NCBI RefSeq assembly: GCF_001038505.1
Contig: NZ_LDPY01000001.1
Coordinates: forward strand, 3,348,001 to 3,412,000
Length of the DNA: 64,000 nucleotides
From: Puniceibacterium sp. IMCC21224
GTDB lineage: Bacteria; Pseudomonadota; Alphaproteobacteria; Rhodobacterales; Rhodobacteraceae
Direction: 5' to 3'
Part shown: positions 45,989 through 54,543 of the stretch, piece by piece
How the letters are laid out: each line of letters opens with the position of its first letter
Position numbering within the stretch: position 1 is the first letter of the stretch
Notes under the pieces: generated by a model
Told to the model about the DNA's origin: nothing
The model's input: only the letters and a program-made list of their open reading frames with translations
Databases searched by the model: none
Translations under genes and position numbers: made by a program

Positions 45989-46669
45989 TTACTCAGCCGA
46001 AGGGGTATCAGCACCCAGTCTGTTCACCGGCACAGCAGCGGGGCGCTTGTGGCGCGGCTTGGCAGCGGCTGCGCGCGTCGCCTTGACCGGCTTCGCGTCG
46101 GTCGAGGCAGCAGGCGGCTTTTCGGGTGTGGTGGCCGACGGCGTGACCTTGACCGCAGCCGCCTTGGCCGGTGTGGTCCGACGTGCCGGTCGCGTACTGG
46201 GTTTAGCCGCAGGTTTTGCCGGTGGCTTGGGCGCCGGGGCTGCGCTCTTGGGCGCGACCGACGCAGACTCTGTTGCTGTGGTCGCAGGTTTCGTGGTTGC
46301 GCGTGACTTGGCCACAGTCCGGGGTTTCGCGGCCGCTGCGGGCTTGGCCGCGGGGCGAGGCTTGACCGCGCCCTGGGTCGTTGGCACCGCAACCTTTGCC
46401 ACTGCGGGACTGTCATCAACCTTGGCAACCGGTTCCGGTTCGACGACAGATACTTCAACCTTGGCGTTTGGCTGAACCGCTGCCGCAGATTCTTTGACAA
46501 CCACTACGACGCTGGCAGCCGGCGCCGATCCATATCCCATCAACCTGAACGGCTGCTTCAACGAGGCGGACCAGAACACTTGCGCCACCGCCACTTGCTG
46601 GGTCCAAATAAAACCCGAAGCGCGCAGCGCATCCGATGCAAGGGTAAGGGGTTTCAGGGTCAATGACAT
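45989..46669 (-). CDS. Protein with phasin-like N-terminus and Ala/Pro/Lys-rich tail
   Basis: A 226-residue protein. Residues ~1-50 (MSLTLKPLTLASDALRASGF onward) are helical and related in look to the preceding small gene. From ~75 on it is low complexity (KPAAKPSTRPARRTTPAKAA-type repeats), like histone H1-like or the TopA tail, and could bind DNA or polymers. In the urease cluster between the LprI-like gene and the 104-residue gene. Function unknown. Confidence 0.65.
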   Translation of the reverse strand: MSLTLKPLTLASDALRASGFIWTQQVAVAQVFWSASLKQPFRLMGYGSAPAASVVVVVKESAAAVQPNAKVEVSVVEPEPVAKVDDSPAVAKVAVPTTQGAVKPRPAAKPAAAAKPRTVAKSRATTKPATTATESASVAPKSAAPAPKPPAKPAAKPSTRPARRTTPAKAAAVKVTPSATTPEKPPAASTDAKPVKATRAAAAKPRHKRPAAVPVNRLGADTPSAE

Positions 46670-46741
46670 CTCCGTGCTCCTTGTGGATCGTATGAAAAAA
46701 CTGTGCTGTGGGGCCTTGGACCGACTCATGGCGGGATCGAC

Positions 46742-47149
46742 TCAGTAGGTTTCGGCAAAATATTGCAGATCGACAGTCCGGTTTCGCGTCTGCCGGGTCA
46801 GGCATAAATAGAAAAGCTGTGATTGCATGCTGCCGCCGCGCGCCTTGAGGCTCTCGGCCTCACAGGCCTTGTCGCGAAACGGTATCCAGGCACGCTGCGC
46901 GTCGCGCAGGATCACCGCGCCTGTCACTTCATCCGCAGCCAGCCCCTGATCCATCACCTTGGCATGGGCCATCGCCCGTTTATAGGCCGCGTTCAGATCC
47001 GCATCCGCCGCTTCGTATTCGATCGAGGCACAGGCGGTCATCTCGTATTGCGTCGTCGGACTGGCACAATTGACATCCTGCGCCGACGCGGACACGCCAA
47101 AAAGCGCGCCAACCGCCGACGCCGCGCTCAAGATGAACGACCTCCGCAT
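46742..47149 (-). CDS. Exported LprI/DUF1311-type protein in the urease operon
   Basis: A 135-residue protein with signal peptide (MRRSFILSAASAVGALFGVSASA) and four Cys in the mature part. The pattern YEMTACASIEYEAADADLNAAYKRA and LRDAQRAWIPFRDKACE matches the DUF1311/LprI family, some members of which inhibit lysozyme. Its ATG is one base after the ureB stop, so it is translated with the urease genes. A link to urease activity is not established. Confidence 0.9.
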   Translation of the reverse strand: MRRSFILSAASAVGALFGVSASAQDVNCASPTTQYEMTACASIEYEAADADLNAAYKRAMAHAKVMDQGLAADEVTGAVILRDAQRAWIPFRDKACEAESLKARGGSMQSQLFYLCLTRQTRNRTVDLQYFAETY

Positions 47150-47150
47150 C

Positions 47151-47456
47151 TCAAAGTGCCCCCATCACATCCTGATTAAAGCCATAGATCCGCCGCGCGC
47201 CGGAAATCGCCACCAGCGTCACGTCACGGCGCTGTCCCGGTTCGAACCGAACCGCCGTACCGGCCGCAATATCGAGCCGCATCCCCCGCGCCGCCGCGCG
47301 ATCAAAATCGAGCGCCGCGTTCGCCTCGCCAAAATGGTAGTGGCTGCCGACCTGCACCGGGCGATCACCGGTATTGGCAACCATCAGTGTGATAGTCTCT
47401 CGGCCCGCATTCAGCGTCAGATCGCCTGCGGCAGGAAAAACCTCTCCGGGGATCAT
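47151..47456 (-). CDS. ureB: Urease beta subunit
   Basis: Structural subunit (101 residues) starting [18 protein letters not shown], with the conserved [19 protein letters not shown] and [24 protein letters not shown] segments. The start ATG overlaps the stop of the small membrane gene upstream (ATGA). Separate ureA, ureB and ureC, as is usual in proteobacteria. Confidence 0.96.
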   Translation of the reverse strand: MIPGEVFPAAGDLTLNAGRETITLMVANTGDRPVQVGSHYHFGEANAALDFDRAAARGMRLDIAAGTAVRFEPGQRRDVTLVAISGARRIYGFNQDVMGAL

Positions 47457-47638
47457 TTTGATGCTCGACGGTTGGCGCGGACGCGGCCCAATGCAACGCG
47501 GGCAAAGACTGCGATTACGCCAAGGGCAGCCACCACGCTCAGCCACGACGCGCCGTCATGCGGATGCAGATGCGGGCCGGAATGGGCAAAGGCGGGGCCT
47601 GCGGCGAACAGCAGGGCGGGGGTGGCGATGCGCGTCAT
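47453..47638 (-). CDS. Small His-containing membrane protein between ureA and ureB
   Basis: A 61-residue protein: signal-like start ([18 protein letters not shown]), a short His-rich stretch ([11 protein letters not shown]) after the likely cut site, a transmembrane helix ([20 protein letters not shown]) and a basic end. Its stop overlaps the ureB start (ATGA). The His stretch could bind nickel at the periplasmic face, an inference. No known family recognised. Confidence 0.7.
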   Translation of the reverse strand: MTRIATPALLFAAGPAFAHSGPHLHPHDGASWLSVVAALGVIAVFARVALGRVRANRRASK

Positions 47639-47686
47639 ATTTTTCGGTCCTTCTGGGTTGGCTTCGGGATCTCGCGGCTCATAGGG

Positions 47687-47989
47687 TCATCGGATCGGAT
47701 TGTGGACGGTCACCAGTTTGGTGCCATCGGGAAAGGTCGCCTCGACCTGCACTTCGGGGATCATCTCGGCGATACCCTCCATGCATTGGGTCCGGGTGAT
47801 GACCTGCGCACCGGCCTGCATCATTTCGGACACGGACCGCCCGTCGCGCGCCCCCTCGACCACGGCGTCGGTGATCAGCGCAATCGCTTCCGGGTAGTTC
47901 AGTTTGACCCCACGGGCGAGCCTGCGGCGGGCCACTTCGGCGGCCATGGCGATCAACAGCTTGTCTTTTTCACGTGGGGTCAGTTGCAT
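47687..47989 (-). CDS. ureA: Urease gamma subunit
   Basis: Structural subunit (100 residues) starting [20 protein letters not shown] with the conserved [24 protein letters not shown] and [20 protein letters not shown]. The open frame extends upstream into ureD, but the homologous start is this ATG, which lies four bases after ureD. Confidence 0.97.
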   Translation of the reverse strand: MQLTPREKDKLLIAMAAEVARRRLARGVKLNYPEAIALITDAVVEGARDGRSVSEMMQAGAQVITRTQCMEGIAEMIPEVQVEATFPDGTKLVTVHNPIR

Positions 47990-47993
47990 GGGT

Positions 47994-48830
47994 CTAAAGA
48001 TTCCAGGATCGGGGTAGGTCCGCGCCGCTGAGCAGACGCAGAAGGGGAACAAGGCTGCGGCGCAGCAGATATGAATCGGGGGCCAGGACGCGCATAAATA
48101 ACAGATCGTCGGTGATCGCGCTGGCTCCGGCGTTAGGTGGCAGCAGTTTACGAACCGCGCTGATTTGGCGTGCGGCACCGGGCGCCGCCCAAACGACCGA
48201 CGCGCAGGCCCGCGCACCATCGGCCACAAAACCACGTGTCAAATGCGCCGCAGCGTCCCCGTCGATACGCAACCGATCCGCAAAACTCAGCGCACCATCG
48301 GTGTAGACGTCGATCCGGTCGCGCAGACGCAAATCGGTCACATTCTCGCCCATCGCCTCGCGGCCAAAGATCAGCGTTTCGCAGGCCAGCACAGAGGCGT
48401 CCGCCGCCATATTGATACGAAGGCGACGATCAAGTGCGGCGCTATCGAACAGGATCGTCTCTTGCGGCAGCCAGTCAATTCGCGCCCCCGGCCCTGCCGT
48501 CAGCGTGGTGTCGATCCGCCCCGGCGCACCGGGCATGGCACGGTATATCCGCTCGGCGGCTTGCGAACTGAGGCTAAGCACCGCGCCCGCCTCTGCCTCG
48601 AACCGCGCATCAAAGATATCGCCCCCTGTCACCCCACCCGAGGTGTTGAGCCAGATCACAGGCAGCGCGGCACCACTGGGACGCGGGAACAGCAGCTTGG
48701 CCGACCCTGATTGCCGCAGGTCCGCTAACACTGTGTGCCCATCGCGCGTCCCTGCACGCAAAAGCGTTGACCCACGCGCACGCTGGGCCGGAACCTGCGT
48801 CGCCGGAGCTGGGGCCGTTTTTATGGGCAC
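47994..48830 (-). CDS. ureD: Urease accessory protein UreD
   Basis: Scaffold with UreF and UreG for nickel loading. 278 residues with the family segment [21 protein letters not shown] (about 62-82), [19 protein letters not shown] and [20 protein letters not shown]. First gene of the urease cluster; the 172 bases upstream should hold its promoter. Confidence 0.95.
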   Translation of the reverse strand: MPIKTAPAPATQVPAQRARGSTLLRAGTRDGHTVLADLRQSGSAKLLFPRPSGAALPVIWLNTSGGVTGGDIFDARFEAEAGAVLSLSSQAAERIYRAMPGAPGRIDTTLTAGPGARIDWLPQETILFDSAALDRRLRINMAADASVLACETLIFGREAMGENVTDLRLRDRIDVYTDGALSFADRLRIDGDAAAHLTRGFVADGARACASVVWAAPGAARQISAVRKLLPPNAGASAITDDLLFMRVLAPDSYLLRRSLVPLLRLLSGADLPRSWNL

Positions 48831-49002
48831 ATCATACGGGATAGCCGCCTCCGTGATCTCGGATGACAGGGTTGTCTCATGACTGATGGGACAGACAAGC
48901 AGACGCGGACCACCGGGCCGGGAAGCCGCCCATCGCCAAATGCCATAGATGCATTTATAGGCGTAATTTCAGGTATGTGTTCAAAATTTAGCCGCCATAG
49001 AA

Positions 49003-49491
49003 TCACGATTGATCCGCCTGCTTTTCCGGTGCGCGCGGCGAATACGAACAGCGGTCGGGCTTGATGTCGATCAGTGGCGTACCGTCCAGACAATCAAGCC
49101 CGCGCACCACCAGAGCCGCCCCATCTACCCGCACCAGATCCACCAGCGACGTACCAATCGGGTTTGGCCGCACCGGAGAACGCAGCGCAAATGTGCCATG
49201 CATCCGCCCGTCAGATCGTGGGTTCTGCGTCAGCAGATCGCGCCGCGATTCGTGCAACCAATACAGCACCTCGATCCGCGCAAAGCGTTCGATCCCCGTC
49301 AGCGCCGGGGCAAAGCGGCGATCCAGTTCAATGCGGCATTCCGGGCCATCCGACCGCCCCTGGCGCGGACAGTCCTCGCGGGTCAGGAACGGCGTTCGGA
49401 TACGGCCAATAAACACCAGCCCCGCATCCTGTGGCAGACCGTGATCCAACACCATCTCTCCGGGTCGGATATCTTGGAAACGGATCGCCAT
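49003..49491 (-). CDS. trmO: tRNA (N6-threonylcarbamoyladenosine-37)-N6-methyltransferase TrmO
   Basis: Methylates t6A37 in certain tRNAs. The 162-residue protein starts MAIRFQDIRPGEMV and shows the UPF0066/TrmO pattern: IGRIRTPFLTREDCPRQGR, LHESRRDLL, GTFALRSPVRPNPIGTSLVDL and GTPLIDIKPDRC. GAGGG before the ATG. The frame is open 118 codons further upstream without similarity. Divergent from the tungstate genes. Confidence 0.9.
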   Translation of the reverse strand: MAIRFQDIRPGEMVLDHGLPQDAGLVFIGRIRTPFLTREDCPRQGRSDGPECRIELDRRFAPALTGIERFARIEVLYWLHESRRDLLTQNPRSDGRMHGTFALRSPVRPNPIGTSLVDLVRVDGAALVVRGLDCLDGTPLIDIKPDRCSYSPRAPEKQADQS

Positions 49492-49666
49492 GACAGCCCT
49501 CTTTTCGTCACTCCGAGCGTACACCATTTGCGCCGCCTTACCAGTGAAAGCCGCCCGACCTTGCCCCTTGGCAACACCCGGCATTCGGCCAAGTTCACGC
49601 TTGAAAAGCCGCGCATCGTGCACCATGGTGCGCAATAGTGGGAAATTCTGCAAAAGGGCGGAAATT

Positions 49667-50374
49667 TTGCAAGACTTCGGAGAGGCTGTCTCACTCGCGC
49701 TGGCGCTCGTCCTGTCAGGCGATGCGGATATGTGGGAGATTGTAGCGCTGTCGCTGCGGGTCAGCCTGACAGCGACCGCGCTGGCCTGTGCGGTTGGCCT
49801 GCCGCTGGGCGCGTTGCTGGCCGTTGCCAGATTCCGGGGACGCAATCTGGCGCTGGTGCTGGTGAATGCGCTGATGGGTCTGCCGCCGGTGGTGGTCGGG
49901 CTAATCGTCTATCTGCATCTGTCGCGGGCCGGACCGCTGGGGTTTCTGGGTCTACTCTATACGCCCGCGGCAATGATCATTGCCCAAACGATCCTGATCA
50001 CACCGATCGTCACCGCCCTGTCGCGACAGGTGCTTGAGGATCTACATGACGAGTACGCCGAACAGTTCCGCTCGCTTTGCCTCAGCCGGTGGCAGAGCGT
50101 GCAGGCGCTGCTATGGGATGGACGCTATGCCCTGCTGACTGTGGGGCTGGCCGGTTTTGGTCGTGCGGTGGCCGAAGTCGGTGCGGTGATCATCGTCGGC
50201 GGCAATATCGACCATCTGACCCGAGTGATGACGACAGCGATTGCGCTGGAAACGTCGCGGGGGGATCTGGCGCTGGCGCTGGCGTTGGGGCTGATTTTGA
50301 TGATCCTTGCGCTTGGGGTGAACGCGCTGGTGCATTCGGTGCGCGTCTCGGCACTCAGGCAGGCCTATGCGTGA
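49667..50374 (+). CDS. tupB: Tungstate ABC transporter permease TupB (TTG start)
   Basis: Inner-membrane channel of the tungstate importer. About 235 residues with six to seven helices; MetI-like permease segments ALSLRVSLTATALACAVGLPLGA near the start and EQFRSLCLSRWQSVQALLWDGRYALLTVGLAGFGRA in the middle. The chosen TTG (49667) gives the family-like N-terminus QDFGEAVSLALALVLSGD and has AGGGCGG five bases upstream; the first internal ATG (49730) would lose it. Overlaps tupC by eight bases. Confidence 0.88.
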   Translation: MQDFGEAVSLALALVLSGDADMWEIVALSLRVSLTATALACAVGLPLGALLAVARFRGRNLALVLVNALMGLPPVVVGLIVYLHLSRAGPLGFLGLLYTPAAMIIAQTILITPIVTALSRQVLEDLHDEYAEQFRSLCLSRWQSVQALLWDGRYALLTVGLAGFGRAVAEVGAVIIVGGNIDHLTRVMTTAIALETSRGDLALALALGLILMILALGVNALVHSVRVSALRQAYA

Positions 50375-51119
50375 GCTGGCCCTGCCCCACAGCGATCAGG
50401 CGCAGGCAGTACTGCCCCCCGCCCGGCTGACCGCGCGCGGGCTCACGCTCGCGTTGGGCGGCCGAACGCTGATCGACGGGCTGGATCTGGCGCTGCCGAC
50501 GCGCGGCATCACTGTTGTGATGGGGCCGAATGGCGCAGGCAAAAGCCTGCTGCTGCGCCTGCTGCACGGGTTGATCGTGCCCCAGTCCGGTAGCGTTCTG
50601 TGGGATGGCGCGCCGCTTGATTCCGCCACCCGCGCCCGGCAGGCGATGGTGTTTCAAAAGCCGGTGCTGTTGCGCCGCTCGGTTGCGGCCAACGTGGATT
50701 TTGTCCTGCGCGCACGCGGGCGGCGCGACCGGGCGGCGCGCGATGCATTGCTGGCGCGGGTCGGCCTGTCGGATCATGCGGCACAACCCGCGCGGTTACT
50801 CTCGGGCGGGGAACAGCAGCGCCTTGCGCTGGCGCGCGCGCTCGCCGTCCAGCCTGAAGTTCTGTTTCTGGATGAGCCGACCGCCAGCCTTGACCCGGCC
50901 TCGGCGCTAATGATCGAAGAGATTGCCCGCAACATCCGCGATCAGGGCACCAAGCTGGTGTTTATCACCCATGACATCGGTCAGGCGCGCCGATTGGCCG
51001 ATGACGTGGTCTTTGTCGCGCGGGGTCAGGCCGCAGAACACACCCCGGCACGGCAGTTTTTCGACCAACCCACCTCAGAGGCGGCGCGGGCCTACCTGGC
51101 CGGCAGGCTGGTGCTTTGA
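50367..51119 (+). CDS. tupC: Tungstate ABC transporter ATP-binding protein TupC
   Basis: ATPase of the importer. 250 residues with Walker A MGPNGAGKSLL (about 52-62), signature LLSGGEQQRLALARAL, Walker B VLFLDEPTASLDPASA and a switch His (VFITHDIGQARRLAD). Typical length and order for tupB-C-A. Confidence 0.94.
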   Translation: MRELALPHSDQAQAVLPPARLTARGLTLALGGRTLIDGLDLALPTRGITVVMGPNGAGKSLLLRLLHGLIVPQSGSVLWDGAPLDSATRARQAMVFQKPVLLRRSVAANVDFVLRARGRRDRAARDALLARVGLSDHAAQPARLLSGGEQQRLALARALAVQPEVLFLDEPTASLDPASALMIEEIARNIRDQGTKLVFITHDIGQARRLADDVVFVARGQAAEHTPARQFFDQPTSEAARAYLAGRLVL

Positions 51120-51156
51120 CAATTCAAGCAGTTTTCCATCGGCAAGGGAGTGAACG

Positions 51157-51972
51157 ATGATCTTTGGAACAACGAAACACGCAGCGGCGATTTTGGCGCT
51201 GCTAAGTACGGCAGCGACGGCACAAGAGTCGATCCTCGTGCAATCGACCACTTCGACCGCCAATTCCGGTCTCTATGACAGCCTGCTGCCACAGTTCAAC
51301 GAGGCGACCGGAATCACCGTCAACGTGGTCGCCGTCGGCACTGGGCAGGCGATCAAGAATGCCGAAAATTGCGATGCAGATGTGCTGCTGGTCCACGCCA
51401 AAGCATCGGAAGAGGCATTTGTCAAAGCAGGCTTTGGCGTGTCGCGCGCGGATCTGATGTACAACGACTTTATCATCGTCGGACCGGCGGACGATCCGGC
51501 TGACGTGGCCGGGACGTCGGATGCCGGGGCAGCGCTGACAGCAATTGCCGACACGGGCGCGCTGTTTGCGTCACGCGGCGATGACAGTGGCACCCACAAG
51601 AAAGAGCGCGCGCTGTGGCAGGCAGCAGGCATCGACCCCACCACCGCGTCAGGTGACTGGTACCGTGAAACCGGGTCCGGTATGGGCGCCACACTGAACG
51701 CTGCCGTTGGCATGAACGCATATGCCCTGACCGACCGCGCCACCTGGATCAGCTATGAAAACAAGGCGGATTTCGAGATCTCCGTCGAAGGTGATGACAC
51801 TCTGTTCAACCAATATGGTGTGATCCTTGTCGATCCAGAGCATTGTCCGAGCGTCAAGGTCGACGCGGGCCAGACCTTTATCGACTGGCTGTTGGCCGAC
51901 GCTGGCCAGCAGGCGATTGCGGGTTACAAACTGAACGATCAGCAATTGTTTTTCCCCAACGCCGTGAAATGA
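51157..51972 (+). CDS. tupA: Tungstate-binding periplasmic protein TupA
   Basis: High-affinity oxyanion receptor. 271 residues: signal peptide (AAAILALLSTAATA), then the family pattern LVQSTTSTANSGLYDSLLPQF that binds the oxyanion, VHAKASEEAFVKAGFG and SRGDDSGTHKKERALW. These TTSTxNSG and GDDSGTH segments separate TupA from molybdate ModA. AAGGGAG before the ATG. Confidence 0.94.
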   Translation: MIFGTTKHAAAILALLSTAATAQESILVQSTTSTANSGLYDSLLPQFNEATGITVNVVAVGTGQAIKNAENCDADVLLVHAKASEEAFVKAGFGVSRADLMYNDFIIVGPADDPADVAGTSDAGAALTAIADTGALFASRGDDSGTHKKERALWQAAGIDPTTASGDWYRETGSGMGATLNAAVGMNAYALTDRATWISYENKADFEISVEGDDTLFNQYGVILVDPEHCPSVKVDAGQTFIDWLLADAGQQAIAGYKLNDQQLFFPNAVK

Positions 51973-51980
51973 TTGCCGAA

Positions 51981-52010
51981 GGGTGCGCGCGGGACTTGCC
52001 GTGCGCGCCC
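51981..52010 (+). terminator. Hairpin between tupA and the regulator gene
   Basis: Ten-base inverted repeat GGGTGCGCGC / GTGCGCGCCC with two G-T pairs and a ten-base loop. No T run. It probably reduces readthrough from tupA. Confidence 0.4.
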
Positions 52011-52035
52011 CCGCCTGTGCATAAACGCCGTGACC

Positions 52036-52920
52036 ATGGCAGAGACATCCGACCAAACCAGCCCCGAATTCCTCACCGTGCGTGAGTTGGCAGATCTGTT
52101 GCGCATCAAAGAGCGCAAGGTTTACGATCTCGCCTCTACCGGGGCAGTTCCCTGCTCCAAAGTCACCGGCAAACTGCTGTTTCCCGAACGCGAGGTGCGC
52201 GCCTGGATCGCGCAGGGCAGTTCCGCAACTCCGGGCCGTGCCAGCCCAAGGGCAGCGGTCTTTGTCGGCAGCCATGATCCGCTGCTGGACTGGGCGCTGC
52301 GCCAGTCGCGCTGCGGCATCGCCACCTACTTCGACGGCAGCTTCGACGGGCTTGACCGCTTTGCCGCAGGTGACGGCATGGCAACAGGTCTGCATATCCC
52401 TGGTCAGGGCGATTGGAATGTCCCCATTGTGGCAGATCGCTTTGCCGGTCAGAACGCTGTGCTGATCAGCTTTGCCAGACGTCAGCGCGGGTTGATCATT
52501 CGCCCGGATGAAACCGCGATTAGCGGCATTGCGGATCTGGCCGGGCGCCGTTTTGCGCCGCGCCAGGCCGAGTCCGGATCGCATCGCATTTTTGCCGGAC
52601 TCAGCGGGCAGGCAGGACTGTCCGAGGATGCCTACACCAACACCATCCCCGCCCGCAGCGAGGCCGACGCCGCCATGGCGGTGCAGACCGGGGACGCCGA
52701 CGCCGCCTTTGGGTTGCAGGCTTTGGCGCAGCTCTATGGTCTGGGCTTTGTATCGCTGATCGAGGAACGGTTCGATCTGCTGATCGACCGCAAGGCCTGG
52801 TTCGAGCCACCGATGCAACAGCTGCTGGCATTCCTGCACGACCCGGCCTTTGCGGCCCACGCGGCGGGAATGGCGGGCTATGACATCGCAGGCATCGGCA
52901 CCGTGCGCTGGAATGGCTGA
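52036..52920 (+). CDS. HTH regulator with periplasmic-binding-protein-like domain
   Basis: A 294-residue protein with an excisionase/MerR-like helix-turn-helix (TVRELADLLRIKERKVYDLASTG, about 13-35) and a C-terminal PBP-like domain (about 75-290; ADRFAGQNAVLISFARRQRG, AAMAVQTGDADAAFGLQALA). Such proteins beside tup or mod genes sense molybdate or tungstate, an inference from position and fold. The start has weak signals; a GTG two codons upstream is possible. Overlaps the next gene by eight bases. Confidence 0.83.
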   Translation: MAETSDQTSPEFLTVRELADLLRIKERKVYDLASTGAVPCSKVTGKLLFPEREVRAWIAQGSSATPGRASPRAAVFVGSHDPLLDWALRQSRCGIATYFDGSFDGLDRFAAGDGMATGLHIPGQGDWNVPIVADRFAGQNAVLISFARRQRGLIIRPDETAISGIADLAGRRFAPRQAESGSHRIFAGLSGQAGLSEDAYTNTIPARSEADAAMAVQTGDADAAFGLQALAQLYGLGFVSLIEERFDLLIDRKAWFEPPMQQLLAFLHDPAFAAHAAGMAGYDIAGIGTVRWNG

Positions 52921-54391
52921 CACCAGACAATCCGTTCACGCGCGCCCATCGCGTCCCGAATATGTCGACAAACCCCGACGCCGCGCGGATGCATCCCGCG
53001 TGCTGGCCGATCTCGACGCTGCATTCGATGCCTGCGGCTTGCGAGATGGCAGCACATTGTCGTTCCACCACCATCTGCGCAACGGCGACGCCATCCTGAA
53101 TATGGTGCTGGATGCGGCAGCGCGGCGTGGATTGCGCGACCTGCATGTCGCAGCTTCGTCGATCTTTCCGGTGCATGCGCCGCTGGTGGCGCACATCCGC
53201 TCTGGCGTGGTCAGCGACCTATCAACGAGCTTTATCTCGGGCCCTGTGGGCGCGGCGATCACTGCGGGCCTGCTGCCACGTCCCGTGACCCTGACCACCC
53301 ACGGGGGCCGGGCACAGGCGCTGGCATCGGGCGCGTTGCGGGTCGATGCGGCATTTGTCGCGGCACCATCCGCCGATCCGCTTGGCAATCTCTGCGGAAC
53401 CCAGGGCGCGGCGGCCTTTGGCGCAATGGGCTATGCGCTTTGCGATGTGGCCCACGCAGCCCACGTTGTTGCTGTGACCGATACGCTGGCTCCCTTTCCG
53501 CTAAGCCCTGTCGATATCCCCCAGGAGCGGGTGGACCATGTGGTGGTCGTTCCCTCAATCGGCGACCCGTCAGGCATCGCATCTGGCACAACCCGGCCAG
53601 CAACCGACCCACTGCGCCTGGCCATTGGACAAAGCGCCGCTGCGGCGATTACCGCCAGCGGCCTGCTGCGCAATGGGTTTTCGTTCCAGACCGGGGCCGG
53701 GGGCATCTCGCTCGCTGCTGCCGCGCAGGTCGGCGCAGAAATGACGCGGCGCGGTATCACCGGCAGCTTTGCCTCTGGCGGCATCACCGGCTTTCACGTT
53801 AAAATGCTGCGCGGGGGCCTGTTTCGCACCCTGCTGGACGTGCAATGCTTTGATCTGGCGGCGGTCCAGTCGATCCGTGACGACCCGAGGCATCAGGCGA
53901 TGTCGGCCGCCGCCTACGCCGCACCGCATCCGGGCGGCGCTGTGGTAGATCGGCTGGATGCGGTGATCCTCGGCGCGGCCGAGGTTGATCTGGATTTCAA
54001 CGTCAATGTCACCACCAACGGCGCAGGGCAGATCATCGGCGGATCCGGCGGGCATGCCGATACCGCCTCGGGCGCACGGCTGACTGTGATCACCACGCAA
54101 CTGACCGGCGGCGGCTACCCCAAGATCGTGCCAAAGGTGCTGCACCGCACGACGCCGGGTCACACCGTCGATCTGGTGGTGACAGAAGCCGGGATTGCCG
54201 TGAACCCCGCCCGCGCGGAACTCGCTGATCGCCTGCGCGCCGCCGGCCTGCCTTTGGTTCCGATCACGGTATTGGCTGAGCAGGCTGCCGCCACAGCAAC
54301 GCACCGTCAGGCGAATCGCGGCAGTGGCCGCGACGTCGCCGTCAGCACATGGCGCGACGGCAGCGTGACCGATCGGATCCAGGCGGTCTAG
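52913..54391 (+). CDS. citF: Citrate lyase alpha subunit-like CoA transferase
   Basis: 492 residues matching CitF, which moves the acyl-carrier arm from acetate to citrate: GSTLSFHHHLRNGDAILNMVLD, DLHVAASSIFPVHAPLVAHI, TLTTHGGRAQALASGAL, SFQTGAGGISLAAAA, NVNVTTNGAGQIIGGSGGH and the end WRDGSVTDRIQAV. The other lyase subunits (citD, citE) and the assembly genes are not here, so its substrate is open. ATG overlaps the HTH gene stop. Confidence 0.88.
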   Translation: MADTRQSVHARPSRPEYVDKPRRRADASRVLADLDAAFDACGLRDGSTLSFHHHLRNGDAILNMVLDAAARRGLRDLHVAASSIFPVHAPLVAHIRSGVVSDLSTSFISGPVGAAITAGLLPRPVTLTTHGGRAQALASGALRVDAAFVAAPSADPLGNLCGTQGAAAFGAMGYALCDVAHAAHVVAVTDTLAPFPLSPVDIPQERVDHVVVVPSIGDPSGIASGTTRPATDPLRLAIGQSAAAAITASGLLRNGFSFQTGAGGISLAAAAQVGAEMTRRGITGSFASGGITGFHVKMLRGGLFRTLLDVQCFDLAAVQSIRDDPRHQAMSAAAYAAPHPGGAVVDRLDAVILGAAEVDLDFNVNVTTNGAGQIIGGSGGHADTASGARLTVITTQLTGGGYPKIVPKVLHRTTPGHTVDLVVTEAGIAVNPARAELADRLRAAGLPLVPITVLAEQAAATATHRQANRGSGRDVAVSTWRDGSVTDRIQAV

Positions 54392-54543
54392 CAACCCGAT
54401 GTCGACGGCACGGATCAGCCACCTGGATTGGCAATTTCCCCAATTGCCCCGGAGCACATCGGAAGAAACCCGGCATTCAGACCCTACACGTCGGCGCCGC
54501 GCTGGCCTACAACTGGCCCCAGCCGCCACAAGGACCCGCCACA

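Noticed and set aside
46060..46440. Repetitive Ala/Pro/Lys-coding DNA resembling a minisatellite or CRISPR-like array
   Set aside because: No regular unit and spacer pattern; it is low-complexity coding sequence.
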